Assembly: GCF_010994755.1 (NCBI RefSeq)
Contig: NZ_WHSB02000008.1
Span: 1-64,000, forward strand
Length of the DNA stretch: 64,000 nt
Reading direction: 5' to 3'
DNA from: Shinella lacus
Lineage (GTDB): Bacteria; Pseudomonadota; Alphaproteobacteria; Rhizobiales; Rhizobiaceae
A model generated the notes under the pieces. It did no database searches. It was not told the DNA's origin and saw nothing but the letters and a program-made list of their open reading frames with translations. The position numbers and the translations under genes were made by a program. This document shows positions 7,981-17,767 of the stretch, piece after piece (the stretch's first letter is position 1; the number at the start of each line of letters is the position of its first letter).

Positions 7981-10050
7981 TCACGTCCACATCGACCGCA
8001 TGCGGGCACCGACGTCGATCCTGATCTGGCGGGCGCTGCGTTCGCTGGCGGCGGCCGACACCTTCGGCCAGCTCGTCGTTTCAAAAAACTGTAGCATCGT
8101 CACCGGAATGAACCGGGTCCGCGATGCATAGACATGCCGGTCTCCCTGCGTGTTCTGCCCGTGCGTAAAAAACCGCTGCGGCGTGATGAGGGAGAGATTG
8201 TCGCGCGCCCGTGTCATGCCGACGTATAACAGGCGCCGCTCCTCTTCGAGTTCCGCCGTCGTTCCAGCACCAAGGTCCGATGGGATGCAGCCATCGACGA
8301 CATTGAGCATGAAGACGGCCCGCCATTCCTGGCCTTTGGCCGAATGGATCGTCGAGAGGATCAGATAGTCTTCGTCGAGCAGCGGCACGCCGGCCTGGTC
8401 GCTGGTCGCATCGGGCGGATCGAGCGTCAGCTCGGTCAGGAACCGCTCGCGGCTAGGATAGCCGCCGGCGATCTGCTCAAGCTGGATGAGGTCGGCTTTG
8501 CGGGTATCGGCATCCTCGTGGATGCGATCGAGGTGCGGCTCATACCAGGTGCGCGCCAAGCCAATTTCTCCCGGCCATCCACCCTCGGCCTTGCGAAGGC
8601 TCGACAGCAACTCAACGAAGGCAGGCCATGCCTCGCCTGTCTTGGGCGGCGGTGGGATTTCGGCGAGCGACTGAAGCGGCTCCGGGTCGGCGGCGATCGT
8701 ATCGAGGATCTTGCCGGCCGTCTGTGGTCCGATGCCCGGCAGCATCTGGAGAAGGCGGAAGCCGGCGACGCGGTCGCGCGGGTTTTGCGCGAAGCGCAGG
8801 CTGGCTAGCAAGTCTTTCACATGGGCGCTGTCGAGGAATTTGAGACCGCCAAACTTCACGAAGGGGATGTTGCGACGGGTCAACTCAACCTCCAGCGCAC
8901 CGCTATGGCTCGATGTCCGGAAGAGCACCGCCTGCTGCTTCAGCGTCATGCCGTCCTCGCGGTTCGCCAGCACCTGCTCGACGATGTAGTTCGCCTGGTC
9001 CGTCTCATCCTTCACGGTCACAAGCACGGGCCGTTGTTCAGATTCTCGGTCCGTCCAGAGGTTCTTCGTGAAGCGCTCGCGAGCAAGGTCGATGACGCCG
9101 TTGGCGGCAGCCAGGATCGGCTGCGTCGAGCGATAGTTGCGATCGAGCGTGATGATGTCGGCCGGCTTTGGCGAGAACTGGTTCGGAAAGTCGAGAATGT
9201 TGCGCACGGTCGCGGCGCGGAAGGAATAGATCGACTGGGCATCATCCCCGACCACGGTCAGACCGCGCCCACCGGGCTTCAGCCCCAGAAGAATGGCAGC
9301 CTGCAGGCGGTTGGTGTCCTGATATTCGTCGACGAGGACGTGGTCGAAGCGCCCACCGATATCGTCGGCAAGCTCTGGGTCAGACATGACCTGCGCCCAG
9401 TAGAGCAGCAGGTCATCGTAATCGAGCACGTTCTGCGCTTGCTTGGCCTCGACATAGGCGGCGAAGAGCTGCCTCAACTGCTCCTCCCAGCCGAGCACGT
9501 AGGTGTAGGATGCCTTCAGAACCTCGTTGATCGAACTCTCGGAGTTGACGACGCGCGAGTAGATTGCAAGGCACGTCCCTTTGGTCGGAAACCGGCTTTC
9601 CGTCTTCGAGAAACCAAGCTCATGGCGAACGAGGTTCATGAGATCGGCGCTGTCTTCCCGGTCGTGGATCGTGAAATCGACGTTGAGGCCGATCTGCTCG
9701 GCATACATGCGCAGTAGCCGTGCGCCGATACCATGGAAGGTGCCGGCCCAGGCCATGGCGTCCGTCATGACCGCAGCATTGTCTCCGAGCACCTGCCGGC
9801 AGATACGCTGAACACGCCGAGCCATTTCCGATGCGGCACGGCGCGAGAAGGTCATCAGCAAGATACGGCGTGGATCGGCACCATTGACGATGAGATGGCC
9901 CACGCGGTGGGCGAGGGTGTTGGTCTTTCCGGAGCCCGCACCGGCAATGATCAGCAGTGGGCCGCCGATTGCACCGTCCGGCAGCCCAACGCCATGCTCA
10001 ACCGCCTCGCGCTGCCGGTCGTTCAGTTTTTCGAGATAGGCTGCCGTCAT
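7981..10050 (-). CDS. UvrD/PcrA-like superfamily 1 DNA helicase
   Basis: 689 aa from ATG at 10050, with GGGG just upstream; a TTG start at 10059 is possible. All SF1A motifs are visible: Walker A AGAGSGKT at residues 36-43, motif II DEYQDTN, motif III VVGDDAQSIYSFRAA, motif V TIHSAKGQEW and motif VI LLYVGMTRARDNL. It is an ATP-dependent 3'-5' helicase, close to UvrD/PcrA in size, and probably acts in repair or restart. It is divergent from imuA; the shared 218-bp intergenic region has a LexA box and a palindrome, so SOS control of the helicase is possible but unproven. Confidence 0.92.
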   Translation of the reverse strand: MTAAYLEKLNDRQREAVEHGVGLPDGAIGGPLLIIAGAGSGKTNTLAHRVGHLIVNGADPRRILLMTFSRRAASEMARRVQRICRQVLGDNAAVMTDAMAWAGTFHGIGARLLRMYAEQIGLNVDFTIHDREDSADLMNLVRHELGFSKTESRFPTKGTCLAIYSRVVNSESSINEVLKASYTYVLGWEEQLRQLFAAYVEAKQAQNVLDYDDLLLYWAQVMSDPELADDIGGRFDHVLVDEYQDTNRLQAAILLGLKPGGRGLTVVGDDAQSIYSFRAATVRNILDFPNQFSPKPADIITLDRNYRSTQPILAAANGVIDLARERFTKNLWTDRESEQRPVLVTVKDETDQANYIVEQVLANREDGMTLKQQAVLFRTSSHSGALEVELTRRNIPFVKFGGLKFLDSAHVKDLLASLRFAQNPRDRVAGFRLLQMLPGIGPQTAGKILDTIAADPEPLQSLAEIPPPPKTGEAWPAFVELLSSLRKAEGGWPGEIGLARTWYEPHLDRIHEDADTRKADLIQLEQIAGGYPSRERFLTELTLDPPDATSDQAGVPLLDEDYLILSTIHSAKGQEWRAVFMLNVVDGCIPSDLGAGTTAELEEERRLLYVGMTRARDNLSLITPQRFFTHGQNTQGDRHVYASRTRFIPVTMLQFFETTSWPKVSAAASERSARQIRIDVGARMRSMWT

Positions 10051-10115
10051 CTGCCCCAAATTTTCCTAAGAAAAAATTCCTGTGCCGTTCCTTTTCCCCA
10101 TCCCTTTGATCGGCC

Positions 10116-10130
10116 TTGTGGAATCCACAA
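10116..10130. promoter_or_regulatory. Perfect inverted repeat in the helicase/imuA intergenic region
   Basis: TTGTGGA-A-TCCACAA, 7-bp arms around one base, 66 bp before the helicase start and about 140 bp before imuA. It resembles an operator for a dimeric regulator. It is not a LexA box and its ligand is unknown. Confidence 0.45.
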
Positions 10131-10202
10131 AATCGACTTGTCAAAGGCAGCCTTCATGGCCGGCAACGCCGTTTCGAGTGGATTGACTCGCAACGGCATT
10201 AG

Positions 10203-10217
10203 GAACAAAAAAGGAAC
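10203..10217 (+). promoter_or_regulatory. LexA-binding SOS box upstream of imuA
   Basis: GAAC-AAAAAAG-GAAC, direct repeats with exactly 7 bases between them, 51 bp upstream of the imuA start. LexA control of imuAB-dnaE2 cassettes is established in alphaproteobacteria. Confidence 0.88.
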
Positions 10218-10268
10218 ATATCAGCTTAAATAACGGCTGGAAACCCCTGAAGGAGCGTCAATTCCGTC

Positions 10269-11027
10269 GTGTCGAACCGTGCCCTCAATCCTGTGCTTGC
10301 CGAGCTTCGAGAGCGTATCGGCCAGCTCGAAGGCGGGCAAGCGCGCGCGAGATCCGTCCTGCCATTCGCTGTTCCAGAGATGGACCAGGCCCTTCCAGGT
10401 GGCGGGCTGGCCTTCGGGGCGCTTCATGAGATTGCCGGCGGCGGAGGCGGCACGGTCGATGGCGCTGCGGCTGCACTCTTCGTGGCCGGGATTGCTGCGC
10501 GAACCAAGGGCAGGGTGCTGTGGTGCATGACGCGCCGCGACCTGTTTTTTCCCGCGGTCTCGCAAGCCGGGCTGCATCCGGATCGCGTGGTGTTCTGCGA
10601 AAGCGATCGGGATGAAGGCGTCTTGTCGGCGGTCGAGGAGGGGCTGTCCTTTGGCGGTTTATCGGCGGTGGTCGCCGAACTGGTCCGCCTGCCGATGAAT
10701 GCCTCGCGGCGGCTGCAACTGGCGGCAGAGAAGAGCGGATGCATGGGCATCGTGCTGAGACGATGGCGAAGGCAGAACGAGGCCTCGGACTATGGGCAGC
10801 CGACGGCTTCGACGACGCGGTGGCGCATCAGCACCCTGCCGTCGGAAAGATTGCCAGCAGCGGGCGTTGGGAGGTCCCGGTGGCTGGCGGAATTGATGCG
10901 TGTAAAGGCGGGTGAGTGCGCCGAGTTTGAAATTGGAGCTCCCGATGCCAAGGGTCGTATCTGTCTACTTCCCACTTCTGCCGATCGATCGGATCAGACG
11001 GCACGCTTCGGAGCCCTTGCCGGTTGA
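10269..11027 (+). CDS. imuA: ImuA, RecA-like component of the mutasome
   Basis: 252 aa from GTG at 10269 with AAGGAG about 13 bases upstream. ImuA is a RecA/SulA-related protein that cooperates with ImuB and DnaE2 in damage-induced mutagenesis. The family features are here: a LPGGGLAFGALHEIAGGGGG segment in place of a normal Walker A, then LFVAGIAA, GRVLWCMTRRDLFFP and the GLHPDRVVFCE stretch. The last 83 bases overlap imuB in another frame, suggesting coupled translation. It is the first gene of an SOS-controlled operon. Confidence 0.9.
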   Translation: MSNRALNPVLAELRERIGQLEGGQARARSVLPFAVPEMDQALPGGGLAFGALHEIAGGGGGTVDGAAAALFVAGIAARTKGRVLWCMTRRDLFFPAVSQAGLHPDRVVFCESDRDEGVLSAVEEGLSFGGLSAVVAELVRLPMNASRRLQLAAEKSGCMGIVLRRWRRQNEASDYGQPTASTTRWRISTLPSERLPAAGVGRSRWLAELMRVKAGECAEFEIGAPDAKGRICLLPTSADRSDQTARFGALAG

Positions 11028-12459
11028 CAAGCCGCTCGTCGTGGTAGCGCGCAGCGGTTCAAAGCGCTGGATATCCGCCGCGGATCCGATCGCTCTCAAA
11101 CTTGGTTTGCGGGTGGGGATGCCCGCCAGCAAGGCGCAGGCGATGGTTGCCGATCTCCTGATGGTCGACGCGGCGCCGGCCGAGGACGCAGCCGTGCTCG
11201 AAAAGCTGGCTCTATGGGCGCTCCGACAATACAGCCCTGTCGTCGCCGTCGATGGCAGCGATGGCCTGGTGATGGATACCGAAGGGGCAGACCATCTTCA
11301 GGGCGGTGAGGAGCTTCTCGTTTCCGGTCTCGTCAACAGGCTGCACGCCCATGGGTTGACGGTGCGGGCGGCCGTTGCCGAGACATGGGGTGCAGCGCAC
11401 GCGCTCGCCCGGCTCCTGGCCGCGCAGACGACGGTTGTTCCGGTTGGTCACGTCATGAGGACGGTGATCGATCTGCCGCTCGTGGCCTTGCGGCTATCAT
11501 CGGAGATTATCCAAGGCTTGCGGGTCCTCGGGATCGACACGATCGGCAAGCTCTCCGCAATGCCGCGGGCGCCTCTGACGTTGCGGTTCGGGCCGGAACC
11601 TGCCCGTCGGCTCGACCAGATGTTTGGCAGGGTCGCCGAGCCGATCGAACCGATCCGCATCCCGGAGCTTGTCGAGGCTTCGAAAAGTTTCGCCGAGCCC
11701 ATCGGGGCGCCTGACACGATCGCCAGATATGTCCGCCGACTGGTTGGGCAACTGTCGGCTCGACTTGCGGAAAGCGGCCTTGGCGCGCGACGCTGCGACC
11801 TCATCATCCATCGCGTAGACAACACCCGTCAGTATCTTCGCGCCGGGTTGGCAAAGCCGGTCCGCGATCCATCGCGTCTGTCGAAGCTGCTCTGCGACCG
11901 TATCCAAACCATTGAACCGGGCTTTGGTATCGAAAAGATGGTTCTGGTCGCGGTCTTTGCCGAGCCACTTGAGGAGCGGCAGGTGGCGTCTTCCCTCATT
12001 GAAGAGGAGATCGCCGACATCACACCCCTCGTCGACATCCTCGGCAACCACGGCCACCGGCTTTTCCGGGTTACGCCCGTCGCTTCCGACGTGCCGGAGC
12101 GTTCCGTCAGGAGGATTTCGCCGACGGCGCCTGCCACCGGGCAGACCTGGGCCAACAAGTGGCCGCGACCGCCGCGGTTGTTTGCAAACCCCGAACGCAT
12201 CGAGGTCATCGCCCTTTTGCCGGACCAGCCGCCAGCAGTGTTCACCTGGCACGGCAAACGTCGGAAGGTCGTGCGCGCCGACGGACCGGAGCGCATCTTC
12301 GGCGAATGGTGGCTTCGGCCGCGCGAGTTCCATGCCGTGCGCGACTACTTCGTCGTCGAGGACGAGCAGGGCGAACGCTACTGGGTCTTTCGCGCCGGGG
12401 ATGGCATCGACCCCGAAACCGGATCGCACTTCTGGTTCCTGCATGGGGTGTTCGGATGA
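10945..12459 (+). CDS. imuB: ImuB, catalytically inactive Y-family polymerase adaptor
   Basis: 504 aa from ATG at 10945, which follows GGAG with a 6-base spacer; a GTG at 10912 is less likely. The N-terminus [18 protein letters not shown] has the Y-family fold but lacks the metal-binding Asp residues, as in known ImuB proteins that act as a hub between beta clamp, ImuA and DnaE2. The palm/little-finger region ([28 protein letters not shown]) is followed by a C-terminal region with [15 protein letters not shown] and FGEWWLR. It overlaps imuA by 83 nt and dnaE2 by 4 nt (ATGA). Confidence 0.92.
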   Translation: MPRVVSVYFPLLPIDRIRRHASEPLPVDKPLVVVARSGSKRWISAADPIALKLGLRVGMPASKAQAMVADLLMVDAAPAEDAAVLEKLALWALRQYSPVVAVDGSDGLVMDTEGADHLQGGEELLVSGLVNRLHAHGLTVRAAVAETWGAAHALARLLAAQTTVVPVGHVMRTVIDLPLVALRLSSEIIQGLRVLGIDTIGKLSAMPRAPLTLRFGPEPARRLDQMFGRVAEPIEPIRIPELVEASKSFAEPIGAPDTIARYVRRLVGQLSARLAESGLGARRCDLIIHRVDNTRQYLRAGLAKPVRDPSRLSKLLCDRIQTIEPGFGIEKMVLVAVFAEPLEERQVASSLIEEEIADITPLVDILGNHGHRLFRVTPVASDVPERSVRRISPTAPATGQTWANKWPRPPRLFANPERIEVIALLPDQPPAVFTWHGKRRKVVRADGPERIFGEWWLRPREFHAVRDYFVVEDEQGERYWVFRAGDGIDPETGSHFWFLHGVFG

Positions 12460-15400
12460 GATATGCCGAGCTCCAGGTCACGAGCCATTTCTCGTTCCTG
12501 CGCGGCGCTTCCAGCGCGGATGAGCTGTTTGCAGCAGCTGCGGCCGTGGGCATCGACGCGCTCGGTATCGTCGATCGCAACAGCCTGGCCGGCATCGTGC
12601 GCGCCTGGGAGGCGGCCAAGGCGACCGGTGTGCGGCTTGTCGTCGGCTGTTGCCTGGATCTGACGGATGGCATGTCGATCCTCGTCTACCCCATGGATCG
12701 GCCAGCCTATTCCCGCTTATGCCGGCTGCTGTCCTTCGGCAAATCGCGTGGCGGGAAAGGCAATTGCCTGATCGATTTCGCGGATGTGTCGGAATATGCG
12801 GCCGGCATGATCGGCGTGCTGGTGCCCGACGAGGCCGACGATACCTGCGGCGTGCAGCTCCGAAAGATGGCCGAGCTGTTCGGTGATCGCGCCTATGTCA
12901 GCCTGTGCCTTCGGCGCCGGCCGAACGACGCGGTCCGGCTTCATGGCATTGCGGCCATGGCCACGCGCTTCAAGGTCAGGACGGTCGTCACGAACGACGT
13001 GCTCTTCCACGAGCCCGGCCGCCGGCAGTTGCAGGATGTCGTGACCTGCATCCGCACCCGCACGACGATCGATGATGTGGGCTTTGAGCGTGAACGACAC
13101 GCCGACCGCTACCTCAAGGCACCGGAGGAGATGCACCGGCTCTTTGCCAAACACCCGGAGGCGCTCGCCCGCACGCGCGAGATTGTCGAGCGTTGCCGCT
13201 TCGATCTCTCCGAGCTGCAATACCAATATCCGGAAGAGGCAATCGTCCCTGGTCTCGATCCTCAGCAGTCGCTTGCGAAGTTCACATGGGAGGGAGCGGC
13301 AGATCGCTATCCCGAGGGCCTGCCGGACAAGGTGCGCAAGTCCGTTCTGCACGAGCTCGAATTGATCCGGACGATGAACTATGCGCCGTACTTTCTGACG
13401 GTCTATTCCATTGTCCGTTTCGCGCGGTCGAAAGGCATCCTGTGCCAGGGCAGGGGTTCTGCGGCAAACTCCGCCGTCTGCTATTGCCTCGGGGTGACGT
13501 CGATCGACCCGGAGACCAACGACCTGCTGTTTGAGCGGTTCATCTCCCAGGAGCGCGACGAGCCGCCGGATATCGACGTCGACTTCGAACACGAGCGGCG
13601 TGAGGAGGTCATCCAGTGGATTTATGACACCTATGGCCGGAGCAAGGCGGCGCTGTGCTCGACGGTCACCCGCTATCGCGCCAAGGGCGCTCTGCGTGAT
13701 GTCGGCAAGGCGCTCGGGCTGCCGGAGGACATGATCGGGCAACTGTCCTCAGGCGTATGGGGCTGGTCGGAAGGTGTCTCCGAACGTCAGCTCAAGGAAA
13801 ACAATCTGAACACAGCCGACTATCGCCTGAAACTGACGCTGGAACTCGCCCAGCAGCTCATGGGCGCCCCGCGGCATCTCGGCCAGCACCCGGGCGGCTT
13901 CGTGCTGACGCAGGATCGACTTGACGATCTCGTACCGATCGAACCGGCTCGCATGGATGACCGCCAGGTCATCGAATGGGATAAGGACGACATCGAAGCG
14001 TTGAAGTTCATGAAGGTCGATGTGCTGGCCCTGGGCATGCTTACCTGCATGTCGAAAGCATTTGCCCTGATGGCGGAGCACAAGGGCGACCCCCGGGATC
14101 TTGCGTCGATACCCTCTGAAGACCCGCCCACCTACGCCATGATTCGGAAAGCCGACACGCTCGGCACGTTCCAGATCGAAAGCCGCGCGCAGATGTCCAT
14201 GCTGCCGCGACTGAAACCGCGCACCTTCTACGATCTGGTCATCCAGGTGGCCATTGTCCGCCCCGGGCCGATCCAGGGCGACATGGTCCACCCATATCTC
14301 CGCCGGCGCGAGGGCAAAGAAAAGGTCGACTATCCGACGCCAGAGCTGGAGGCGGTTCTCTCAAAGACGCTCGGTGTGCCGCTGTTCCAGGAAAGCGCGA
14401 TGAAGGTGGCCATGGTCTGCGCGGGCTTCACGGGTGGCGAGGCGGACCAGCTTCGTAAATCCATGGCGACGTTCAAGTTCACTGGAGGCGTATCGAAGTT
14501 CAAGGAGAAGCTGGTCACCGGCATGGTCAAGAACGGCTACAGCGCGGAGTTTGCCGAACGCACGTTCAGTCAGCTTGAAGGCTTTGGGTCCTACGGATTT
14601 CCGGAGAGCCATGCTGCAAGCTTCGCGCTGATCGCCTATGCTTCCAGCTGGGTAAAGCGCCATCACCCAGACGCCTTCTGTGCCGCGCTCCTGAACTCTC
14701 AGCCGATGGGGTTTTACGCACCAGCTCAAATCGTAGCTGATGCCAGGGCACACGGGGTGGAGGTGCGGCCGGTCTGCATCAACGCTTCCCGCTGGGACTG
14801 CACCTTGGAAGAGGTGGATGGCCATCGATACCACGCGGTCCGTCTCGGCATGCGCATGGTGAAAGGCCTCTCCACGGCAGATGCGGCGAGGATCGTTGCC
14901 GCGCGCGCGGACGATCTGTTCTCGTCGGTCGATGACGTCTGGCGGCGCTCAGCGGTGCCGACGGCGTCCCTCGTCAAACTGGCGGAAGCCGATGCTTTCC
15001 TGCCCTCCCTCAATCTTCAGCGCCGGGATGCCCTCTGGGCGATCAAGGCGTTACGCGACGAACCCCTGGAGCTTTGGGTCGCGGCCGCGGAGCGGGAGGC
15101 AAAGCAAGTCGCCGAAATCGATGAGCCCGACGTCAGCCTGGCCCCGATGAGGGCGGGACACGAAGTGGTCGAGGATTATTCCCATGTCGGCCTCACGCTG
15201 CGGCAACACCCCATCTCGTTCCTTCGGGAGGATCTGAGGCGCAAGCGCATGGTCACCTGTGCTGAAGCCATGGCCGAAAGGGATGGCCGGTGGCTGATGA
15301 CAGGCGGCCTCGTTCTCGTTCGCCAGCGGCCGGGGTCAGCGAAGGGCGTGATGTTCATGACGCTTGAGGACGAGACGGGCATCGTGAACGCCGTGGTCTG

Positions 15401-15716
15401 GCCGACGGTGTTCGAACGGCAACGGAGGCTCGTGCTGTCAGCCTCCATGATCGCGATCAACGGAAAGATCCAGCGGGAAGGCGATGTGGTCCACCTCGTT
15501 GCGCAAAGGCTGTTCGATCTCTCCGACGATCTCGGCAGGCTTGGCGAGCGGGATGAGCAGTTTCCGTTACCACATGGGCGTGGCGATGAGTTTGCTCACG
15601 GAGGCGGTGCGCCGGATTCGCGCGATAGGCCAAAGGCGGCAGCGCCGGCCCGGGATATCTTCATTCCCGATCTATTGATCGATCGGCTCAAGGTGAAGAG
15701 CCGGAATTTTCATTGA
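12456..15716 (+). CDS. dnaE2: Error-prone DNA polymerase III alpha subunit DnaE2 (ImuC)
   Basis: 1086 aa, full length for DnaE2. The start at 12456 overlaps the imuB stop (ATGA) and gives [20 protein letters not shown], the usual PHP-domain opening. The catalytic polymerase motif [15 protein letters not shown] lies around residues 370-384, and the GRGSAANS and [11 protein letters not shown] motifs flank it. The C-terminal OB-fold region ([20 protein letters not shown]) is present. DnaE2 lacks proofreading and performs translesion synthesis with ImuA and ImuB. It is convergent with the next gene, 70 bp away. Confidence 0.95.
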   Translation: MRYAELQVTSHFSFLRGASSADELFAAAAAVGIDALGIVDRNSLAGIVRAWEAAKATGVRLVVGCCLDLTDGMSILVYPMDRPAYSRLCRLLSFGKSRGGKGNCLIDFADVSEYAAGMIGVLVPDEADDTCGVQLRKMAELFGDRAYVSLCLRRRPNDAVRLHGIAAMATRFKVRTVVTNDVLFHEPGRRQLQDVVTCIRTRTTIDDVGFERERHADRYLKAPEEMHRLFAKHPEALARTREIVERCRFDLSELQYQYPEEAIVPGLDPQQSLAKFTWEGAADRYPEGLPDKVRKSVLHELELIRTMNYAPYFLTVYSIVRFARSKGILCQGRGSAANSAVCYCLGVTSIDPETNDLLFERFISQERDEPPDIDVDFEHERREEVIQWIYDTYGRSKAALCSTVTRYRAKGALRDVGKALGLPEDMIGQLSSGVWGWSEGVSERQLKENNLNTADYRLKLTLELAQQLMGAPRHLGQHPGGFVLTQDRLDDLVPIEPARMDDRQVIEWDKDDIEALKFMKVDVLALGMLTCMSKAFALMAEHKGDPRDLASIPSEDPPTYAMIRKADTLGTFQIESRAQMSMLPRLKPRTFYDLVIQVAIVRPGPIQGDMVHPYLRRREGKEKVDYPTPELEAVLSKTLGVPLFQESAMKVAMVCAGFTGGEADQLRKSMATFKFTGGVSKFKEKLVTGMVKNGYSAEFAERTFSQLEGFGSYGFPESHAASFALIAYASSWVKRHHPDAFCAALLNSQPMGFYAPAQIVADARAHGVEVRPVCINASRWDCTLEEVDGHRYHAVRLGMRMVKGLSTADAARIVAARADDLFSSVDDVWRRSAVPTASLVKLAEADAFLPSLNLQRRDALWAIKALRDEPLELWVAAAEREAKQVAEIDEPDVSLAPMRAGHEVVEDYSHVGLTLRQHPISFLREDLRRKRMVTCAEAMAERDGRWLMTGGLVLVRQRPGSAKGVMFMTLEDETGIVNAVVWPTVFERQRRLVLSASMIAINGKIQREGDVVHLVAQRLFDLSDDLGRLGERDEQFPLPHGRGDEFAHGGGAPDSRDRPKAAAPARDIFIPDLLIDRLKVKSRNFH

Positions 15717-15786
15717 GCTCCGTCGTGATGACAACGGTATTTTGCCACTAAGAAGCCTTCCAAACGGGGGCGCGACCCATTGCCTT

Positions 15787-16584
15787 TCAACGGGTCCTGC
15801 TCAAGGCTTCTCTCAATTGGACGCCATAGGTCCGTTCAATACGAGCAAAGCCGGACACATCCTTGTCCGCACCTTCTTCAAGGGTGTAGGCCTGAAACTC
15901 ATTTATCAGAAGTGCTTCGCCTTCCGGGCCATCGAAATTGTAGGTGTTGGCCAAAAAGACGCGTATCTTATCGCGATCGTCAGGGATGACATTTTCGTTC
16001 CAGAACTTTGTCACAACGCTTCTATAAGCCGGGCTTAGGTAATAGCGCGCATGAAGTATCTCGTGCGTTACATTGCTTATGAAGCCTTCACCCCGTGCCT
16101 CTACTGCTAGGATTGCGAAATCCGAGACCTGGCGTTCGTGCAGTGGTTTTATGACCTTCTCGAACAACTCCTTTTCGAGAGGGGAGACGCAAAGCTCCGG
16201 GTCTCCTGCACACTTTTCAGCACTCTTGGCGTAGAATGCGTTGATAAACTCCGCAACGGTGTCATGCCCGACATAGTGAGCCTGATCCGATTCCGTGAAC
16301 CTCGCATTTTTCGCGGATATGAGCTGGCCGCGAGGAGATGCTTCCTTGAAGTAAGACGCCCGTGCCATGAGGCGCGTCAGCAAATCGCTGGTCTGCGTGA
16401 GGCAGAGAAAGGCGTTGGCAATATCTGCAAGCTCCCGGCACTCGACATCACCCGACGATGCATCGCTCCAGGATTTGATTTCAGTCGTCTCGACAGGTTC
16501 AAGGATCGAAATATGAGATTCCAGACCGGCTAAAAACGGTGTAGCGCTCATCGACACCAAGAGTGCCAGCAAGATTGATTTCAT
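15787..16584 (-). CDS. Secreted protein with an HEXXH zinc-protease-like motif
   Basis: 265 aa. A signal peptide is likely (MKSILLALLVSMSATPFLA). The segment THEILHARYY at residues 173-182 contains HEILH, an HEXXH motif, and about 50 residues later NEFQAY supplies a Glu (229) that could be the third zinc ligand of a gluzincin-like site. Four Cys residues (49, 61, 125, 132) could form disulfides in the periplasm. No named family was recognised. It stands alone, convergent with dnaE2. A metallopeptidase role is inference from the motif only. Confidence 0.65.
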   Translation of the reverse strand: MKSILLALLVSMSATPFLAGLESHISILEPVETTEIKSWSDASSGDVECRELADIANAFLCLTQTSDLLTRLMARASYFKEASPRGQLISAKNARFTESDQAHYVGHDTVAEFINAFYAKSAEKCAGDPELCVSPLEKELFEKVIKPLHERQVSDFAILAVEARGEGFISNVTHEILHARYYLSPAYRSVVTKFWNENVIPDDRDKIRVFLANTYNFDGPEGEALLINEFQAYTLEEGADKDVSGFARIERTYGVQLREALSRTR

Positions 16585-16894
16585 GACTCGTCCCGTTCAC
16601 TTGGTCACCCGTGTACTGGCGCCGATATTCGATTACGAGCTGCGTCCAAAGGCAAGGGACAAGACAGTGCGCATTGTGCTGGAGTTCGGCGAAGCACGAA
16701 GTACGGCGTCGTTCCATAAGTCAACGTTGTGCCACGACGCGGTTCTTTTTCAGATGCTTGAGCTATCTGCTCAACGGTCACGGATCGATCCTTTAAAGAC
16801 CTAACTATCATACCGTTGCGGGCCGGGCCAAGAGGGCGAGAGCTCTCGGGCTCTTGCTTTGCATGGCGCCCGTGCGCGCTTTAATCACCGGTCG
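16585..16894. other. 310-bp intergenic region with a repeated palindromic segment
   Basis: No gene is supported. It holds the upstream region of the secreted HEXXH gene. At 16747-16769 it carries TTTTCAGATGCTT followed by GAGCTATCTG, which recurs almost unchanged at 45432-45454. A minus-strand frame through it (about 68 codons) matches no family I know. Confidence 0.5.
16747..16769. repeat. Copy A of a dispersed 23-bp repeat with an imperfect palindrome
   Basis: The palindromic core is CAGATGCTTGAGCTATCTG (16751-16769). Twenty-two of 23 bases agree with the copy at 45432-45454. CAGAT and ATCTG form the outer arms. Confidence 0.55.
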
Positions 16895-17509
16895 TCAACG
16901 AAGCAATCCGTCCGCGTCGAAATCCTCCCAACCCGGGAGGCCCGATGCGGGATCGCCTGTGCCGTTGTCCGCCTTTTTCGACCGCTTGCTTTTCTTCGAC
17001 GGCCGCGCCAAATAGGTGGCATTCCTCTTCTCCGCCCTCGCTTCGGCATCTTCCACCCGCCACTCATCGACAGCGCCACGATTGAGGAGCTCGTCCACCA
17101 CTGACGGTTCGAAAACATGGAAGGTGATCTGGCGGGCCCGCCCGGCCAGCCTGACTGTCCTCGTCCCGGCGCTAGGTAGGCGCCCGTCCGCAAGCCAGCG
17201 ATGCCGCTCGCTGGTCTTCATGCCGAGAATGTCTTGAATTTCGCGCGGGATGACAGGTAGGAATGGCGCATCATCCAGCGTTTGCGTGACCACAGACACT
17301 GCGGCGTTGAAAGCGAATCTTTCATCGGTCGGCATCGCGAGAACAAGATCAACCCCTTCGAGCGAGATCGCTTTCTTCGAGATAGCGGGCAGACGCGCTT
17401 GTACCTCCTGCAGGATACCCTTTGCGCGAACGGATGACCCCATTGTGGCATCGGGTGTTAGGGTCCACCTTCTCATCAACTCGACGTCGTTCTTTTCAGA
17501 TTTTGGCAT
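16895..17509 (-). CDS. Unrecognised protein with a possible helix-turn-helix segment
   Basis: 204 aa, starting at ATG 17509. The middle segment PREIQDILGMKTSERHRWLADGRL looks like a helix-turn-helix of the excisionase/MerR type (DILGM...ERHRWLADGRLP), followed by a Thr/Arg beta region and FEPSVVDELLNRG. The C-terminal 50 residues are Lys/Ser-rich and probably disordered. I do not recognise the family. A DNA-binding role is only suggested by the motif. It has no close neighbour on its strand. Confidence 0.6.
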   Translation of the reverse strand: MPKSEKNDVELMRRWTLTPDATMGSSVRAKGILQEVQARLPAISKKAISLEGVDLVLAMPTDERFAFNAAVSVVTQTLDDAPFLPVIPREIQDILGMKTSERHRWLADGRLPSAGTRTVRLAGRARQITFHVFEPSVVDELLNRGAVDEWRVEDAEARAEKRNATYLARPSKKSKRSKKADNGTGDPASGLPGWEDFDADGLLR

Positions 17510-17767
17510 GTCGCCTAGATGGTGCGCCCGACATCAATGGTCAATGCACTGCCGAGCGGCCGCCGGTCGATCGTTTTCACATGTCACTGTGAAAATACAT
17601 GGCATAGGAAGGGCGATCTTCGAATTCGTATCGCTCATAACCGTTGCCGAGGCGACACGTTTATGCTGCTGATCCAGATGGAGGGACTCCGGTCCGGTGC
17701 TGTCGATCTTGGCCAATCCCAAATCGACAATGCAATCGATAGGTCGCCGTCGCGTGAATATGCTAGG

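Noticed and set aside
10095-10110. Possible LexA box before the helicase (GTTCCTTTTCC)
   Set aside because: The second GTTC is missing at the 7-base spacing.
16605-16811. 68-codon minus-strand frame with QIAQASEK
   Set aside because: The same peptide is interrupted by a stop at the second copy of the repeat (45432-45454), and no family fits; treated as repeat DNA.
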